Of a stretch of DNA of 64,000 nt, positions 1 to 9,599 are shown in pieces. Source of the stretch: an uncultured Lachnospiraceae bacterium (GTDB lineage Bacteria; Bacillota; Clostridia; Lachnospirales; Lachnospiraceae); assembly GCA_910579685.1 (NCBI GenBank), contig CAJTVN010000009.1, positions 56,285 to 120,284 of the forward strand, given 5' to 3'. Position numbers and translations under genes: made by a program. The notes under the pieces are model-generated. The model made no database searches and was not told the origin of the DNA. It saw only the letters and a program-made list of their open reading frames with translations. Within the stretch, counting starts at the first letter, position 1, and the number at the start of each line of letters is the position of its first letter.

Positions 1-19
1 CCATCTCGTTCTCCTTCAA

Positions 20-444
20 CTATACAAACAGTTCCCCCAGCGCCCTCACGCCGCTATCCGGACTGGTAAGGAACCGTTTTCGCTCCTCCCTCTCAAATCC
101 CTCCACGGCCCGGGCCATGGACGCCTGCGCCAGAACCACCACTTCATTCCTCTCTCCAAGGCTGCGGAGCCGCTCTCCTACGATGCGGTCGTATTCCTCC
201 CCTTTTCCCTGGGAGAGCAGGCGCAAAAGACACAGTCCGCCTTCATGGACTGGGCAAGCACAAGCAGGGTATTCAGGCGGTACTTCACCCCCTCCGTTAT
301 GATCCCGGCCCTGTTGATTTCCGGAAGCATACTGTCATCCAGGAGATTTACGATTTCCATATCGCCGCAGTATTTTTCCGCCAGCTTACTGATCACCGGA
401 ATCGTCACCGGCGTGGTATGAATTACCGCCGTCTTTCTTTTCAC
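20..444 (-). pseudogene. Asp/Glu racemase family protein, internally deleted and frameshifted
   Basis: The first about 68 codons read like the N-terminus of the aspartate/glutamate racemase superfamily (MKRKTAVIHTTPVTIPV, then a VFCACS segment that carries the first catalytic-type cysteine). The reading then changes frame near position 215-230 and continues as a typical C-terminus (LLSQGKGEEYDRIVGERL ... SMARAVEGF) to a stop at 20. Intact members are about 220 residues; only about 135 codons remain, so roughly 80 residues with the second catalytic cysteine are gone. Its ATG overlaps the stop of the upstream alpha-mannosidase by 4 nt (ATGA), so it was the next gene of the sugar operon. A sequencing error could explain the frameshift but not the missing middle. 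Confidence 0.75.
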
Positions 445-2870
445 AGCTCCTCCTCCAGCAGGTTCGTCTGCATTACTTTGCCGTCCCCTGCAATCCTCAC
501 CGTCTTGATCTCAAAGGGTGTAAAGCTCAAATCAATTCTTTCCTCCCTGCCGTGCAGCCACACCCCGGTTTTGCAGGGCCTTCCCGCACTCTCCGCCATC
601 CGCAGCACCAGATCCCCGCTTCCATCCTCCGCCTCCTTTAACGCCCCAAGGAGCACGTTCGTTTCCTCAATCCGAAGAAGAGATCCTGTCATGGGCAGCT
701 CCCCGTCATGATACGTTTCAAACAGCGCCACGGGCTTTTCATTCATCTGCCTGCCGCGGCGTGCGGTATCCGCCCTCTCCCAGCATCCGTCATGAGGATA
801 CAGCCCATAGGTGAAGGTCTGGACGCCCTGGTCAATATACACGTATTCCAGTTCCTCCTTTGGCACATAGGGCTCATGGTGCGCATAGATCGAGCTGCGA
901 AGAACCGTGAGCGCCGCCACCTTTCCGGTAACGCTTCCGCTGGTCTTTCCGTCGTTTAAAATGGAGAGGCCGTTGATATCCGTATCCAGTCCGGGATTTG
1001 CCCCTTCCAGATCCACAAAGCTCTGCATGGGGTATTCCTCCCCGTCCGGCTCTCTTCGGAGCACGCCGTAGGGAATCTCCCATCCTGCCTTGAGATAGCT
1101 CAGATTCATGGGGAAAAGAAGCTTCAGCATGGAAAAGGTCTCGTGCCAGTCCACTCTCGTCTTCACGCTGATAAAATCGAGCTCCCTGTAAATGGCAAAA
1201 TCCTGCAAAAGGCGGGATGCGCCATAGACGCTTGTCACCCGGATTACACGCTTTACCGGCCCTCTCTCCACACACCGGATGCTCTGAAGCGTAAACTGTC
1301 CCTTCTTTTTATCAAAAATACGAATCCCGTGGGCCCAGGTATCGCCGTGATCCTCGATCACTGCCGGCATCGCCCCGGGGCCGTCAAAATACTCCGTACC
1401 GTCGTTCTTCTTTTTCAGGGAGCGGATATAGCCCGTTTCCGGATCAAATTCCAGGGAAAACCAGTCGTTTTCCCCAAAGGTATCCGTCCCCTCCACCTGC
1501 GGAAATTCCTCCCGCACTCTTCCCCGTACCAGACGGTAGGTACGCCATCCCAGAGACGGAAGCTCGGCGATAAAGGCAAAACGGCAGCGCCCGTTGCAGG
1601 AAGCCTCGGACTGTACAATCTGAAAGGGAACCTGCTCATCCTTATCGTTCACAAGACTCATGTCCTCCTTCAGGGAAAGGGATTCCACCTCCACCTCGAA
1701 CTTTCCTTCAAAGGAGTTGGGATTAAAGACCACAAGCGGTCTCATCCCCTCCTCCATGGGAATGCCGATATGCCAGGAAATTGCCTGAATGGCCGCATTC
1801 ATCCCTCTGGCCGCAATGGACAGGGCTTCTCCGTAGGTTTCCCGGGCGTCCTCATAGGCGGACTCGATACTGGTTCCGGCCATGATATCGTGAAACTGAT
1901 TGAATAGAACATTTTTCCACGCCCTCCGGTACTGTGAAACGGGATAGCTCCTTCCCGCAAAGCGCCCCGCCATCACGGAAAACTTTTCCGCCATAATCAG
2001 ACGGTTCTCCGCCTTACGGTTCCAGCTCTTAACCCCGGAGTGCACACTGTAGCAGCCGCTGGCGTGATGGAGCAGATCTCCGCTCACAACGGGAAGATAC
2101 TCCCCCTTCTTCTTTACGCCTGCAAAATAATCATCCGGAGAGGCAAACAGCAGACGGGGAAGATCTTCCCTGCCATCCAGCTCGTGAATGCTGTCGATAT
2201 TCCTTCTGGTTGGGCCGCCTCCATGGTTTCCCACGCCGTAGAAACACATGCAAATGCCGTCCTGCCTTTTTATCTCCATGCTGCAGCGCCGGACATGGCG
2301 CAGGATTTCCTCCGGCCAGGTACAGTACTCAAAGGAAAGCCGAAACGCCGTAACCTCGCTTCCATCCGGAGACCTCCACAGGAAGGTCTCCTGCTCTAAG
2401 CCCTTCTCGTGCCTGCCCGGACGCATGAAAACATAATTGTCCATGCCCGACTTTTTCAGAATCTGGGGCAGCATGCCGTTGTGCCCGAAGCTGTCCACAT
2501 TGTAGCCCGTATGAGCCGTGACGCCGAATTTCTCTTTGAAATAGCGCTGTGCGTATAACCCCTGCCTTACATAGGATTCCCCGCAGGGCACGTTACAGTC
2601 CGGCTGAATCCACCAGCCGCCCACGATCACCCAGCGTCCCTCCTTAACCCGCTCTCTGATCTCCTCAAACATGGCGGGCTCATTCTCCTCCACCCACTCG
2701 TAAAAAGCGGCGGAGCTTCCCGTAAAAATGAAGTCCTCGTACTCCTTCATGCGGTCAAGCGCGGAACGGAAGGTCGCCTTTACCTCCTGCCATCCCTCCT
2801 GCCAGTTCCAGAGCCACACCGGGTCAATATGCGCATTTCCGATCATATACATGGTTTTTTCCTTTTCCAT
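441..2870 (-). CDS. Alpha-mannosidase, glycoside hydrolase family 38
   Basis: Predicted retaining, metal-dependent alpha-mannosidase of 809 residues, cytoplasmic because no signal peptide is seen. The N-terminal catalytic domain has the GH38 zinc motif at H14-x-D16 (NAHIDPVW), the GGWWIQPDCN segment near residue 91, and the nucleophile region YNVDSFGHN with D126. A further zinc-ligand type motif FNQFHDI follows in the helical domain, and the C-terminal half is the usual beta-sandwich region. A good ribosome binding site (AGGAG) precedes the ATG. It follows a second GH38 gene by 16 nt and overlaps the broken racemase gene by 4 nt. Removal of alpha-linked mannose from imported oligosaccharide is the likely role; linkage preference cannot be read from sequence. 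Confidence 0.93.
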   Translation of the reverse strand: MEKEKTMYMIGNAHIDPVWLWNWQEGWQEVKATFRSALDRMKEYEDFIFTGSSAAFYEWVEENEPAMFEEIRERVKEGRWVIVGGWWIQPDCNVPCGESYVRQGLYAQRYFKEKFGVTAHTGYNVDSFGHNGMLPQILKKSGMDNYVFMRPGRHEKGLEQETFLWRSPDGSEVTAFRLSFEYCTWPEEILRHVRRCSMEIKRQDGICMCFYGVGNHGGGPTRRNIDSIHELDGREDLPRLLFASPDDYFAGVKKKGEYLPVVSGDLLHHASGCYSVHSGVKSWNRKAENRLIMAEKFSVMAGRFAGRSYPVSQYRRAWKNVLFNQFHDIMAGTSIESAYEDARETYGEALSIAARGMNAAIQAISWHIGIPMEEGMRPLVVFNPNSFEGKFEVEVESLSLKEDMSLVNDKDEQVPFQIVQSEASCNGRCRFAFIAELPSLGWRTYRLVRGRVREEFPQVEGTDTFGENDWFSLEFDPETGYIRSLKKKNDGTEYFDGPGAMPAVIEDHGDTWAHGIRIFDKKKGQFTLQSIRCVERGPVKRVIRVTSVYGASRLLQDFAIYRELDFISVKTRVDWHETFSMLKLLFPMNLSYLKAGWEIPYGVLRREPDGEEYPMQSFVDLEGANPGLDTDINGLSILNDGKTSGSVTGKVAALTVLRSSIYAHHEPYVPKEELEYVYIDQGVQTFTYGLYPHDGCWERADTARRGRQMNEKPVALFETYHDGELPMTGSLLRIEETNVLLGALKEAEDGSGDLVLRMAESAGRPCKTGVWLHGREERIDLSFTPFEIKTVRIAGDGKVMQTNLLEEEL

Positions 2871-2886
2871 ATTCTTCTCCTATCCT

Positions 2887-5310
2887 TCATTCCCATTCCA
2901 GAAGATTCACTTCCCTTGCGGTATTTTTCTCCCTGTCTATCTTAAGTGTCTTAATCTCATAGCGGCCTATGGAAAATGGGTACTTTCCCTCCCCCGCCTT
3001 AAGGATGCAGGTCCTGTCCTCTCCCTCTGTCTCCAAAAGACGCGCCACAAAGGAATCGTCATCCTCACATTTTTTCACCAGCACAAGCTCCACCCCGGGA
3101 TCCTTCACGCAAAAGAAGCTTCTGCGCACCGTCTTCTCCCGGCCCGGATGGACGCTGTCTGCCAGATAAAGGCAGCCCGAGCCGCATTTTGCGGCAAGCC
3201 CGTAAGCCTGCCCGGCCGCAAGCCTTTTGCCATGCGGCCGAAGCAAAAAGCAAAAATCCTGTTCTCCCTGATCGGTATAGCGATAGGTTTCCGTCTCATT
3301 GTACCAGTCAGGACTGTTTCCCTGGGCATAGATCGCACTGCGGGATATCGTGATCTGAAGACGTCCCTCTTCCATATTGAAGGCGTACTTTCCGTCATTT
3401 GCCACGCAAAGGCCCGCTCCCTTCTCATCCCGCACATCCACAAAGCGCTGCATGTAGTACTCCGCATGATCCTCCCCGCAGATCTGTCTTCTCACGGATC
3501 CGTAGGAGCCTTCCGCCTCTGTGATCCGGCACTCTCCCACCGGATAAGCTTCCTTGAGCAGCGTCCAGGTATGATTCATGGTAAGGTGATTATCCACCCG
3601 GAGCTCCCGCTCTCCCTCTCCCAGACTGTAGTGCTGTTCCAGCTTTGTCTCCCCGTAGCTTTTGCGCACCCGGATAACCTCCCGCAAAGGCCCGCTCTCC
3701 ACCTTTTCCACGGAGATCAGCCGAAATTCCTGATCTGTTTTTTCATAGCGTCTGCCTTGAAGACCTCCCCAGGCGTCTCTCTCGTCCGTATAGACAAGAA
3801 TCCTCTCATGATCCCTGAGCGCCTCGTAGCCGGTCTCCTTTTCCACCAGAGACGTAAGCTCTCCTGTTCTGCAGTCAAACTCCGCCCGGATATACTCATT
3901 TTCCAGAACAGACGCATCCTTGTTTTGAATCTCCATATTCGGGTTATAAAAAAGCGCCGGCTTCCTTTTCTCCACCCGGTAAACGGCAAATCCGAAGGAG
4001 GGAACCTGTGCGCGGAACACGAATCTGCGCCTTCCCCCAAGAGTCGTGTGACGCACCTTGGCGTCGGTGTGAATCCTCTGATAGGGAATCTCCTCTCCCT
4101 CCGGTGAGAGGAGCCGGAGAGGCGCCTGACAGAACCATTCCAGTTCCGCCTCCACAAGAGAGGAAAATTCCGCTCCCGCAGGATTGAACAGGATCAGGGG
4201 ACAGCCCTCTCCCCTGGTATCGATCCGGTTAGCCATACTCTGCATGGCAAGGGCCCGTATTTCTCCCGCTGTGGCACACACGCCTCCCAGCTGCATCATG
4301 GCTTCGTCTCTTGCGCAGCGTATGGCGGTTCCGCCCATAGTGTCGTGAAACTGATTGAACAAAACCGTTTTCCACAGCCGCTCCATATTTTCGGTCTGCT
4401 TCATCCAGCCGCCTCCAAAGACCGCTGCCATGGACATCAGATTGTCAGCTTCCAGGAGCCGTCCCTGCGCCATCCTGCTGCGCTTTTTGAAGGGGGAATC
4501 AATGGAATAACAACCCTCGTTCACCTTTTCAAAGGGACCTGTCAGAACCGGCAGCTCCCACCCGGTAATGTCCCGAAAGAAATCGTCATAATGAGCAAAG
4601 GCAAGCTCCACATTTTCAAAGCTCTCATCCTCCCGGAGCCGGAGAATGCTCTGAATATTTTCAATGGTAGGGCCGCCGCCGTGGTTTCCCACTCCGTAAC
4701 AGCACACCATCCTGTCATATTCCGGTGTCCGATCCAGCGTCGTCTGAATGTTTTTCACCGTGGGATCATGAAACCAGGTGGTATATTCCGCCGGAAGGCT
4801 TATGGCATTCACCCGGCTCCCGTCGTCGCTCTCCCACACAAATACAGGCGTATCCAGCCTGGGACGCATGAAAATATATTCCTTCATTCCGCTCTTTTGT
4901 AAAATCTGAGGCAGAACCGGACTGTGCCCGAAGCTGTCCACGTTAGAGCCCGCCTGCGCCATCCTGCCAAATCTGCTTTTCAGATACCGCTGTCCGTAAA
5001 GCCCCTGCCGGACCAGGGCCTCCCCGCAGGGAAGCTGGCAGTCCGGCTCGATAAACCAGCCTCCGGTAAACTCCCAGCGTCCCTCCTCCACTCTCCTTTT
5101 TATCTCCTCAAACATGTCCGGGAGGATTGCCTCAATCCACTCAAAGAACGCCGTGGAGGTACTGGTGAACCTGAAATCCTCAAACTCCTTCATCCTCTCA
5201 AGCGCAGATGCAAAGGTGGACTTCACCTCCTGCATTCCCTCCTCCCAGTTCCAGAACCACACCGGGTCAATATGTGAATTTCCGATCATGTAAAGCTTTT
5301 TCTTCTCCAT
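2887..5310 (-). CDS. Alpha-mannosidase, glycoside hydrolase family 38 (second copy)
   Basis: Second GH38 enzyme, 807 residues, clearly homologous to its downstream neighbour but diverged. Zinc motif NSHIDPVW has H13 and D15; the nucleophile motif is SNVDSFGHSP; the later FNQFHDTMGG motif is also present. The start at 5310 is chosen because an AGGA site lies about 8 nt upstream and homology begins at MEKKKLYMIGN; a longer reading back to 5403 adds a non-homologous arginine-rich stretch. The gene begins inside the end of the FAD oxidoreductase gene (44-nt overlap), so the two are probably translationally coupled. No signal peptide, so it should act on imported substrate. Two GH38 paralogues side by side suggest two mannosidic linkages or two chain lengths. 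Confidence 0.92.
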   Translation of the reverse strand: MEKKKLYMIGNSHIDPVWFWNWEEGMQEVKSTFASALERMKEFEDFRFTSTSTAFFEWIEAILPDMFEEIKRRVEEGRWEFTGGWFIEPDCQLPCGEALVRQGLYGQRYLKSRFGRMAQAGSNVDSFGHSPVLPQILQKSGMKEYIFMRPRLDTPVFVWESDDGSRVNAISLPAEYTTWFHDPTVKNIQTTLDRTPEYDRMVCCYGVGNHGGGPTIENIQSILRLREDESFENVELAFAHYDDFFRDITGWELPVLTGPFEKVNEGCYSIDSPFKKRSRMAQGRLLEADNLMSMAAVFGGGWMKQTENMERLWKTVLFNQFHDTMGGTAIRCARDEAMMQLGGVCATAGEIRALAMQSMANRIDTRGEGCPLILFNPAGAEFSSLVEAELEWFCQAPLRLLSPEGEEIPYQRIHTDAKVRHTTLGGRRRFVFRAQVPSFGFAVYRVEKRKPALFYNPNMEIQNKDASVLENEYIRAEFDCRTGELTSLVEKETGYEALRDHERILVYTDERDAWGGLQGRRYEKTDQEFRLISVEKVESGPLREVIRVRKSYGETKLEQHYSLGEGERELRVDNHLTMNHTWTLLKEAYPVGECRITEAEGSYGSVRRQICGEDHAEYYMQRFVDVRDEKGAGLCVANDGKYAFNMEEGRLQITISRSAIYAQGNSPDWYNETETYRYTDQGEQDFCFLLRPHGKRLAAGQAYGLAAKCGSGCLYLADSVHPGREKTVRRSFFCVKDPGVELVLVKKCEDDDSFVARLLETEGEDRTCILKAGEGKYPFSIGRYEIKTLKIDREKNTAREVNLLEWE

Positions 5311-8110
5311 TTTCCCGTCCTTTCTGCGTCCGCTCAAGCGCCATCCTGGCGGAAATCGAAACGGCCGCACAGGGATTTTTTGCAAGCTCAAACAGCCTTT
5401 CAATTCCTCTCTGATCTCCCTGGCCTGCCAGAGCCTCGCTGAGGATCAGCTTCAGGATCAGCAGACGCTGCTTAATCAAATCCTCTCCCGAATCCTCCCC
5501 AGCCAGGGCGATCTCCTCAAAGTCAAGAAGCTCCCCCAGCCATTTTGCCCAGACAGGGTCCTTCCCGCAGGATGCCGCCAGGGCAAAGCTTTCTATATAA
5601 TGAAAAATACCGCTCCTGATATCTCTGTAATCTCTCTCCTTCTCCCGAAGCAGGGGAAGCGCCCTTGCAAATACCGGCTTTGCAAAAGGGCTTCCACTCC
5701 TTCCCAGAAGATTCATCTGATAAACCGTCTCCGGCATCACGCCATGATCCGGCAGAAGCTGGGCGCACATCACCGATGCCTCCCTCTTCGGAAGGAAATC
5801 CCCCGAAAGACTTTCCATCACATAGTCCGCATATTCCTCCTCCAGGGAAGTCTCCCCGTGCCACAGACAGCAGCCGATCAGGAGGATCCGAAGCGGCAGG
5901 ACTTCCCCGCCTGCAGCCAGCGTCTTTCGCCAGTCATACGCTCCGGTATCTCTCTGAAGCCTCTTCGTTAAAAGGGGAATTACCTCTTCCCCCTTGGCCA
6001 GCATCACGGTCAGTATTTCCGGCTGTCCCGCCTCCGTGTAGGTAAAGGGCACGTCCACCCAGTGCGTGCGGGATTTCTCTCCAAGCCTCTCCACTGCCTC
6101 TCGCAGGAAAGCGGGATCCTCTCGGTGTGAAAAGCATCCCTCCGGCAGGGTAAGGGGATCTCCCGTCAGTCCCCGCACAAAGCTTTTCCTCTTTGCGGGA
6201 TCCATCTTTTCCGGCACGATTCCTTCCCTGTGACAGTGTGCCAGCAGCCCTCCCAGCACGGCTCCCTGGTGCATCAGGTCCGGCTGCATCCGTATGCTGG
6301 GAAACACGTTGTGAGTGGCGCTTATGGCTTTCCCCGCCACATACAGCCCCTGAATCCGCTCTCCGTCCTCCCGGAAGGGCAAAAGTGCGGAAAGAGGAAT
6401 CTGAATCTGCGCCTGGGGAGGCAGAAAGCCGCAGTAGACAAGATCCGCACTCAGCTTTCCCTTTGGATCATAATTAGAGTAACAGGTATAAAGCCCGTCC
6501 TCCCAAGTCCGAAATCCCATCAGATCCTTCAGATCCACCACCGTCTTTGACACAAGATGCCTGCTCTCCCGCATACTCAAATATCTGCCGTGGTCAAACA
6601 GATGATCTCCCAGCTTCCTGGCCCTGCGGATAAACCGGGTCCTATCCACGGGATCCGCACAGACCACCATGGTGGAAAAATTATTCTTGTACGCCCGCAC
6701 ATCCACATACTGCGCCAGGGAGGCCCAGTATGTGACACAGTCCCTCTCTGATCCGTAGACCGTTCTTGCGCCGCAAAAGACCGCAATATCCGCGTCTCCC
6801 GTGGCATCGATCACGAAATCTCCCAGATACGCCGTGATCCCCCGCTCTCCCGCCGCCGCAACGCCCCTGATCCTGGCGGGAATCCCCGCCTCCTCCTCGC
6901 AGACCGCGCCAAAGCACAGCTGGCCGTACCGGATTTCCACACCCGCCTCCAGGCAGAGCTTCTGCAGCACAAAGGCCCGCAGGGAAGGGTGAAAATCGTC
7001 CCGCCCGTCCCAGATTCCTTCCCGCCTCGGTACAGAAAAGCGCCTCATCAGCCGGTCTGTCTCCTTATCAATCTCCTCCACGTCCCGGAAGCGGTTTCCG
7101 AACCAATAGGTGCTCACCCCTCCCGCCGTGGCGGTTCCTCCCAGAACATACTCCGGCTCCACAAGCACGGTTTTGAGGCCGCCTCTTGCGGCGTAAAGCG
7201 CCGCCATGGCCCCGGCGGTTCCTCCGCCTGCCACCACCACGTCCCAGCACTCCCTCTTCGCCCTCACACAGGTTCCTCTCACCGGATGTTCCGCTTTTCC
7301 CAGCAGAGGATATCTGCCCCATTTCAGGAACTCGTTTCCCGTAAAAACGCAGATCTCCCTGACCGGATCTTCCTCCCGGGAAAGTGCAGACTGGCAATCC
7401 TTATCTTCCCGGCATGAATCCGCAGCCTCCCGGCTGACCCTGGGGGCAAACCGTCCCAGAATCAGATCCTGCCTTTCCCTTTTCTTTTCCAGGAATGCCT
7501 CCATGGCTTTCTCCTGCATTCTCTGAAGAAACGGGGCGCTGTCCGTATCCTCTCCGGGAATTGGCTTTTCGAAGATGCGCAGAACCTGAAAGGCTCCGCG
7601 CTCCTGCGTCAGAACTCCATAGGATATCCGGTCTGTTCCCGCACCCGTCCCCGCTCCGGCAGAAGGAATCAGCTCCCGGCACAGAACCGCAAACACGCCT
7701 CCCTTGGCGCCCAGGCGAAGACAGAGCTTTCCTTCATGACTGCAGCAGTCAAGAAGATACACCCCGTAGAGCAGGTCGATATGGTTTGCAGTGCAGAAAT
7801 CCTCCGCATATTTTTTTCCTTCCTCAGGAAGCAGCAGATTCCCCCGCCCGGTCCGCTCCGGAAAGAATCTGCGCATTTCCGGGGTAAGATCAAAGCAGAA
7901 GGTATCCGCCGCCTCGGGCACAAGACAGCTCTGGGGCAGGGCAAGAAGAACGCTCTTTCCCTGTCCCGCAAGCTCTCCGGCCTTCTGAATATCCCTCAGG
8001 GTTCCCCCGGGGATCACGACATCCGTATTCGAAAGGACAGGGATTGCCTGCCAGTCTGCGGGCAGCTTATCATAAAAAGGAATCCCATATTTTTCGGTGC
8101 GCTTTTCCAT
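5267..8110 (-). CDS. FAD-dependent oxidoreductase with extra N- and C-terminal regions
   Basis: About 947 residues, cytoplasmic. A full FAD/NAD(P)-binding Rossmann motif VVVAGGGTAGA lies near residues 291-301, followed by GGTATAGGVSTYW and a later DFVIDATGDADI segment, as in the FAD_oxidored family (PF12831) often found in carbohydrate loci. Residues about 28-65 look like a worn second Rossmann unit (TDVVIPGGTLRDI) that has lost the glycine pattern. The last 300 residues are helical and HEAT-like (for example RLFELAKNPCAAVSISARMALE). The start at 8110 has AGGAG 8 nt upstream; an in-frame GTG at 8131 lies too close to the site. The substrate is not known; redox chemistry on the imported glycoside is an inference from context only. 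Confidence 0.82.
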   Translation of the reverse strand: MEKRTEKYGIPFYDKLPADWQAIPVLSNTDVVIPGGTLRDIQKAGELAGQGKSVLLALPQSCLVPEAADTFCFDLTPEMRRFFPERTGRGNLLLPEEGKKYAEDFCTANHIDLLYGVYLLDCCSHEGKLCLRLGAKGGVFAVLCRELIPSAGAGTGAGTDRISYGVLTQERGAFQVLRIFEKPIPGEDTDSAPFLQRMQEKAMEAFLEKKRERQDLILGRFAPRVSREAADSCREDKDCQSALSREEDPVREICVFTGNEFLKWGRYPLLGKAEHPVRGTCVRAKRECWDVVVAGGGTAGAMAALYAARGGLKTVLVEPEYVLGGTATAGGVSTYWFGNRFRDVEEIDKETDRLMRRFSVPRREGIWDGRDDFHPSLRAFVLQKLCLEAGVEIRYGQLCFGAVCEEEAGIPARIRGVAAAGERGITAYLGDFVIDATGDADIAVFCGARTVYGSERDCVTYWASLAQYVDVRAYKNNFSTMVVCADPVDRTRFIRRARKLGDHLFDHGRYLSMRESRHLVSKTVVDLKDLMGFRTWEDGLYTCYSNYDPKGKLSADLVYCGFLPPQAQIQIPLSALLPFREDGERIQGLYVAGKAISATHNVFPSIRMQPDLMHQGAVLGGLLAHCHREGIVPEKMDPAKRKSFVRGLTGDPLTLPEGCFSHREDPAFLREAVERLGEKSRTHWVDVPFTYTEAGQPEILTVMLAKGEEVIPLLTKRLQRDTGAYDWRKTLAAGGEVLPLRILLIGCCLWHGETSLEEEYADYVMESLSGDFLPKREASVMCAQLLPDHGVMPETVYQMNLLGRSGSPFAKPVFARALPLLREKERDYRDIRSGIFHYIESFALAASCGKDPVWAKWLGELLDFEEIALAGEDSGEDLIKQRLLILKLILSEALAGQGDQRGIERLFELAKNPCAAVSISARMALERTQKGRENGEEKALHDRKFTY

Positions 8111-8124
8111 TTTTCCTGCTCCTG

Positions 8125-9582
8125 TCACCACTCAAAATCCTCGTCCAGATTCAGTTCCCTTTCCTGTCCTTTGCGGTCAAGGTATTTGATCACAAAGCTT
8201 CTGTCTGAAAGGACGGCATGCAGCACTGCTTTTCTCTCCCCGTCCTTCCACCGGATAACCAGCTCCCCGTCGGCTGTCTCAGGCACCTGCATTTCGCCGT
8301 CAAAGACAGGATACTCGTTGCGAAACTGCATCAGGCGCCGAAGCCTTCTCACCACCGGCTTCTTTGCGCACTCTTCAATTTCCTCCAGCGTGTAATTGTG
8401 GCGGCTGATATTCCTGTCATACCGGGTCCGCTCCATGAGCTCATAGTCATTGGACCCTGCGAGAAGTCCCATATAGTAAACCTGGGGCACGCCGGGGGTA
8501 AAAAACTGGATGGCACGGGACAGAAGGTACGCCGCATCCTCCTCTCCCACCGCCGAATAATAGGAGATGTTGATCTGGTATACCTCCTTTTTCCCGTCAC
8601 AGCTTCCCCTGTAATCCCACTTAAAGTTAGCCCCGTACTTTTGCGTCTGCTCAATTACCCGATCCAGCTCTTCTCCGGACAGGAGATCCGCAACGTCCAC
8701 TGTCCCAAGACCGTCATGCGTATCCAGAGTGGTGTGCTGGTCTCTGGGACAGATGGAGAGCCAGTGCCTGATTCTCGCCGAGCTTTTGCTGTACAATGTG
8801 TGGAGCACCATCACCGGGAGCACAAAGTCATAGACCGCATAGCCGTGGGCGGCGATTTTGAGCTGCACGGTGTAGTGGTCGTGGATTTCCGGCAGCATAG
8901 GAATCCCCTTCTCGTCCAGAATGCCCTGCACCCGCTCCATCATATTCCACATTTCCGGTTCCAGGAAAAAGCATGAGGTGTTCTCCTTCTTCGTGGCAAA
9001 GGCAAAGGCGTCCAGACGGATCACGGCTGCTCCCTGATCCATCAGAAAGCGCAGCCTCTCCTCCACAAACCTCCATGCCGTCTCAGAGCGAAGATCCAGA
9101 TCCATCTGTTCGTCGTCAAAGGTACACCAGATCTTTTCCGTGGTTCTGTCCGCAAATGCAATTTCCTCGCAGGGAGCCTTGGGCTTTCTCTTGTTCAGCA
9201 TATCGATCTGCTCCTGCGTGGGCTCCCCCTTTTTCCAGAATTTCTGAAAGCGCAGGAACATATCCGCATACTGCGACTGATCATGCTTCTCGATAAAGTC
9301 AAGAAATTCCGGGCTCCTGCGGGAGAGATGGTTGATCATAAAGTCAAACATCAGCTCATAATCGGATGCAAGAGAGCGGATATCCTCCCAGCTTCCGAAT
9401 TCCGGATCCACCCGGCGGTAGTCTATGGGCGCAAATCCCCGGTCGCCGGACGAGGGGAAAAAGGGCAGGATGTGAATGCCGTTTATCTCTCTGCCAAACC
9501 AAGTGTCGATGGCCTTCTTGACCTCCTTCAAATTTTTTCCAAAGCTGTCCGCATAGGTGATCAGCATAATTTTATTTTTCAT
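8125..9582 (-). CDS. Sucrose phosphorylase-like enzyme, GH13 subfamily 18
   Basis: A 485-residue (beta/alpha)8 enzyme of the GH13_18 type, which split alpha-glucosides with phosphate to give glucose 1-phosphate. Family residues fall at the expected places: nucleophile D191 in VIRLDAFAF, acid/base E232 in LPEIHDHY and the third carboxylate D290 in LDTHDG, nearly the same numbering as the Bifidobacterium adolescentis enzyme. The PFFPSSGDRGFAP segment near residue 40-52 is also typical. Known activities in this subfamily include sucrose, sucrose 6-phosphate, glucosylglycerol and glucosylglycerate phosphorolysis, and the sequence alone does not choose. The ATG at 9582 is preferred over a TTG at 9603 because of GAGGG 5 nt upstream. 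It sits 14 nt before the FAD oxidoreductase gene. Confidence 0.87.
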   Translation of the reverse strand: MKNKIMLITYADSFGKNLKEVKKAIDTWFGREINGIHILPFFPSSGDRGFAPIDYRRVDPEFGSWEDIRSLASDYELMFDFMINHLSRRSPEFLDFIEKHDQSQYADMFLRFQKFWKKGEPTQEQIDMLNKRKPKAPCEEIAFADRTTEKIWCTFDDEQMDLDLRSETAWRFVEERLRFLMDQGAAVIRLDAFAFATKKENTSCFFLEPEMWNMMERVQGILDEKGIPMLPEIHDHYTVQLKIAAHGYAVYDFVLPVMVLHTLYSKSSARIRHWLSICPRDQHTTLDTHDGLGTVDVADLLSGEELDRVIEQTQKYGANFKWDYRGSCDGKKEVYQINISYYSAVGEEDAAYLLSRAIQFFTPGVPQVYYMGLLAGSNDYELMERTRYDRNISRHNYTLEEIEECAKKPVVRRLRRLMQFRNEYPVFDGEMQVPETADGELVIRWKDGERKAVLHAVLSDRSFVIKYLDRKGQERELNLDEDFEW

Positions 9583-9599
9583 AGATTCCCTCACACGAC

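Noticed and set aside
2728..4107. A 459-codon plus-strand frame opposite the GH38 genes
   Set aside because: Opposite strand of two strongly conserved GH38 enzymes; no family resemblance of its own.
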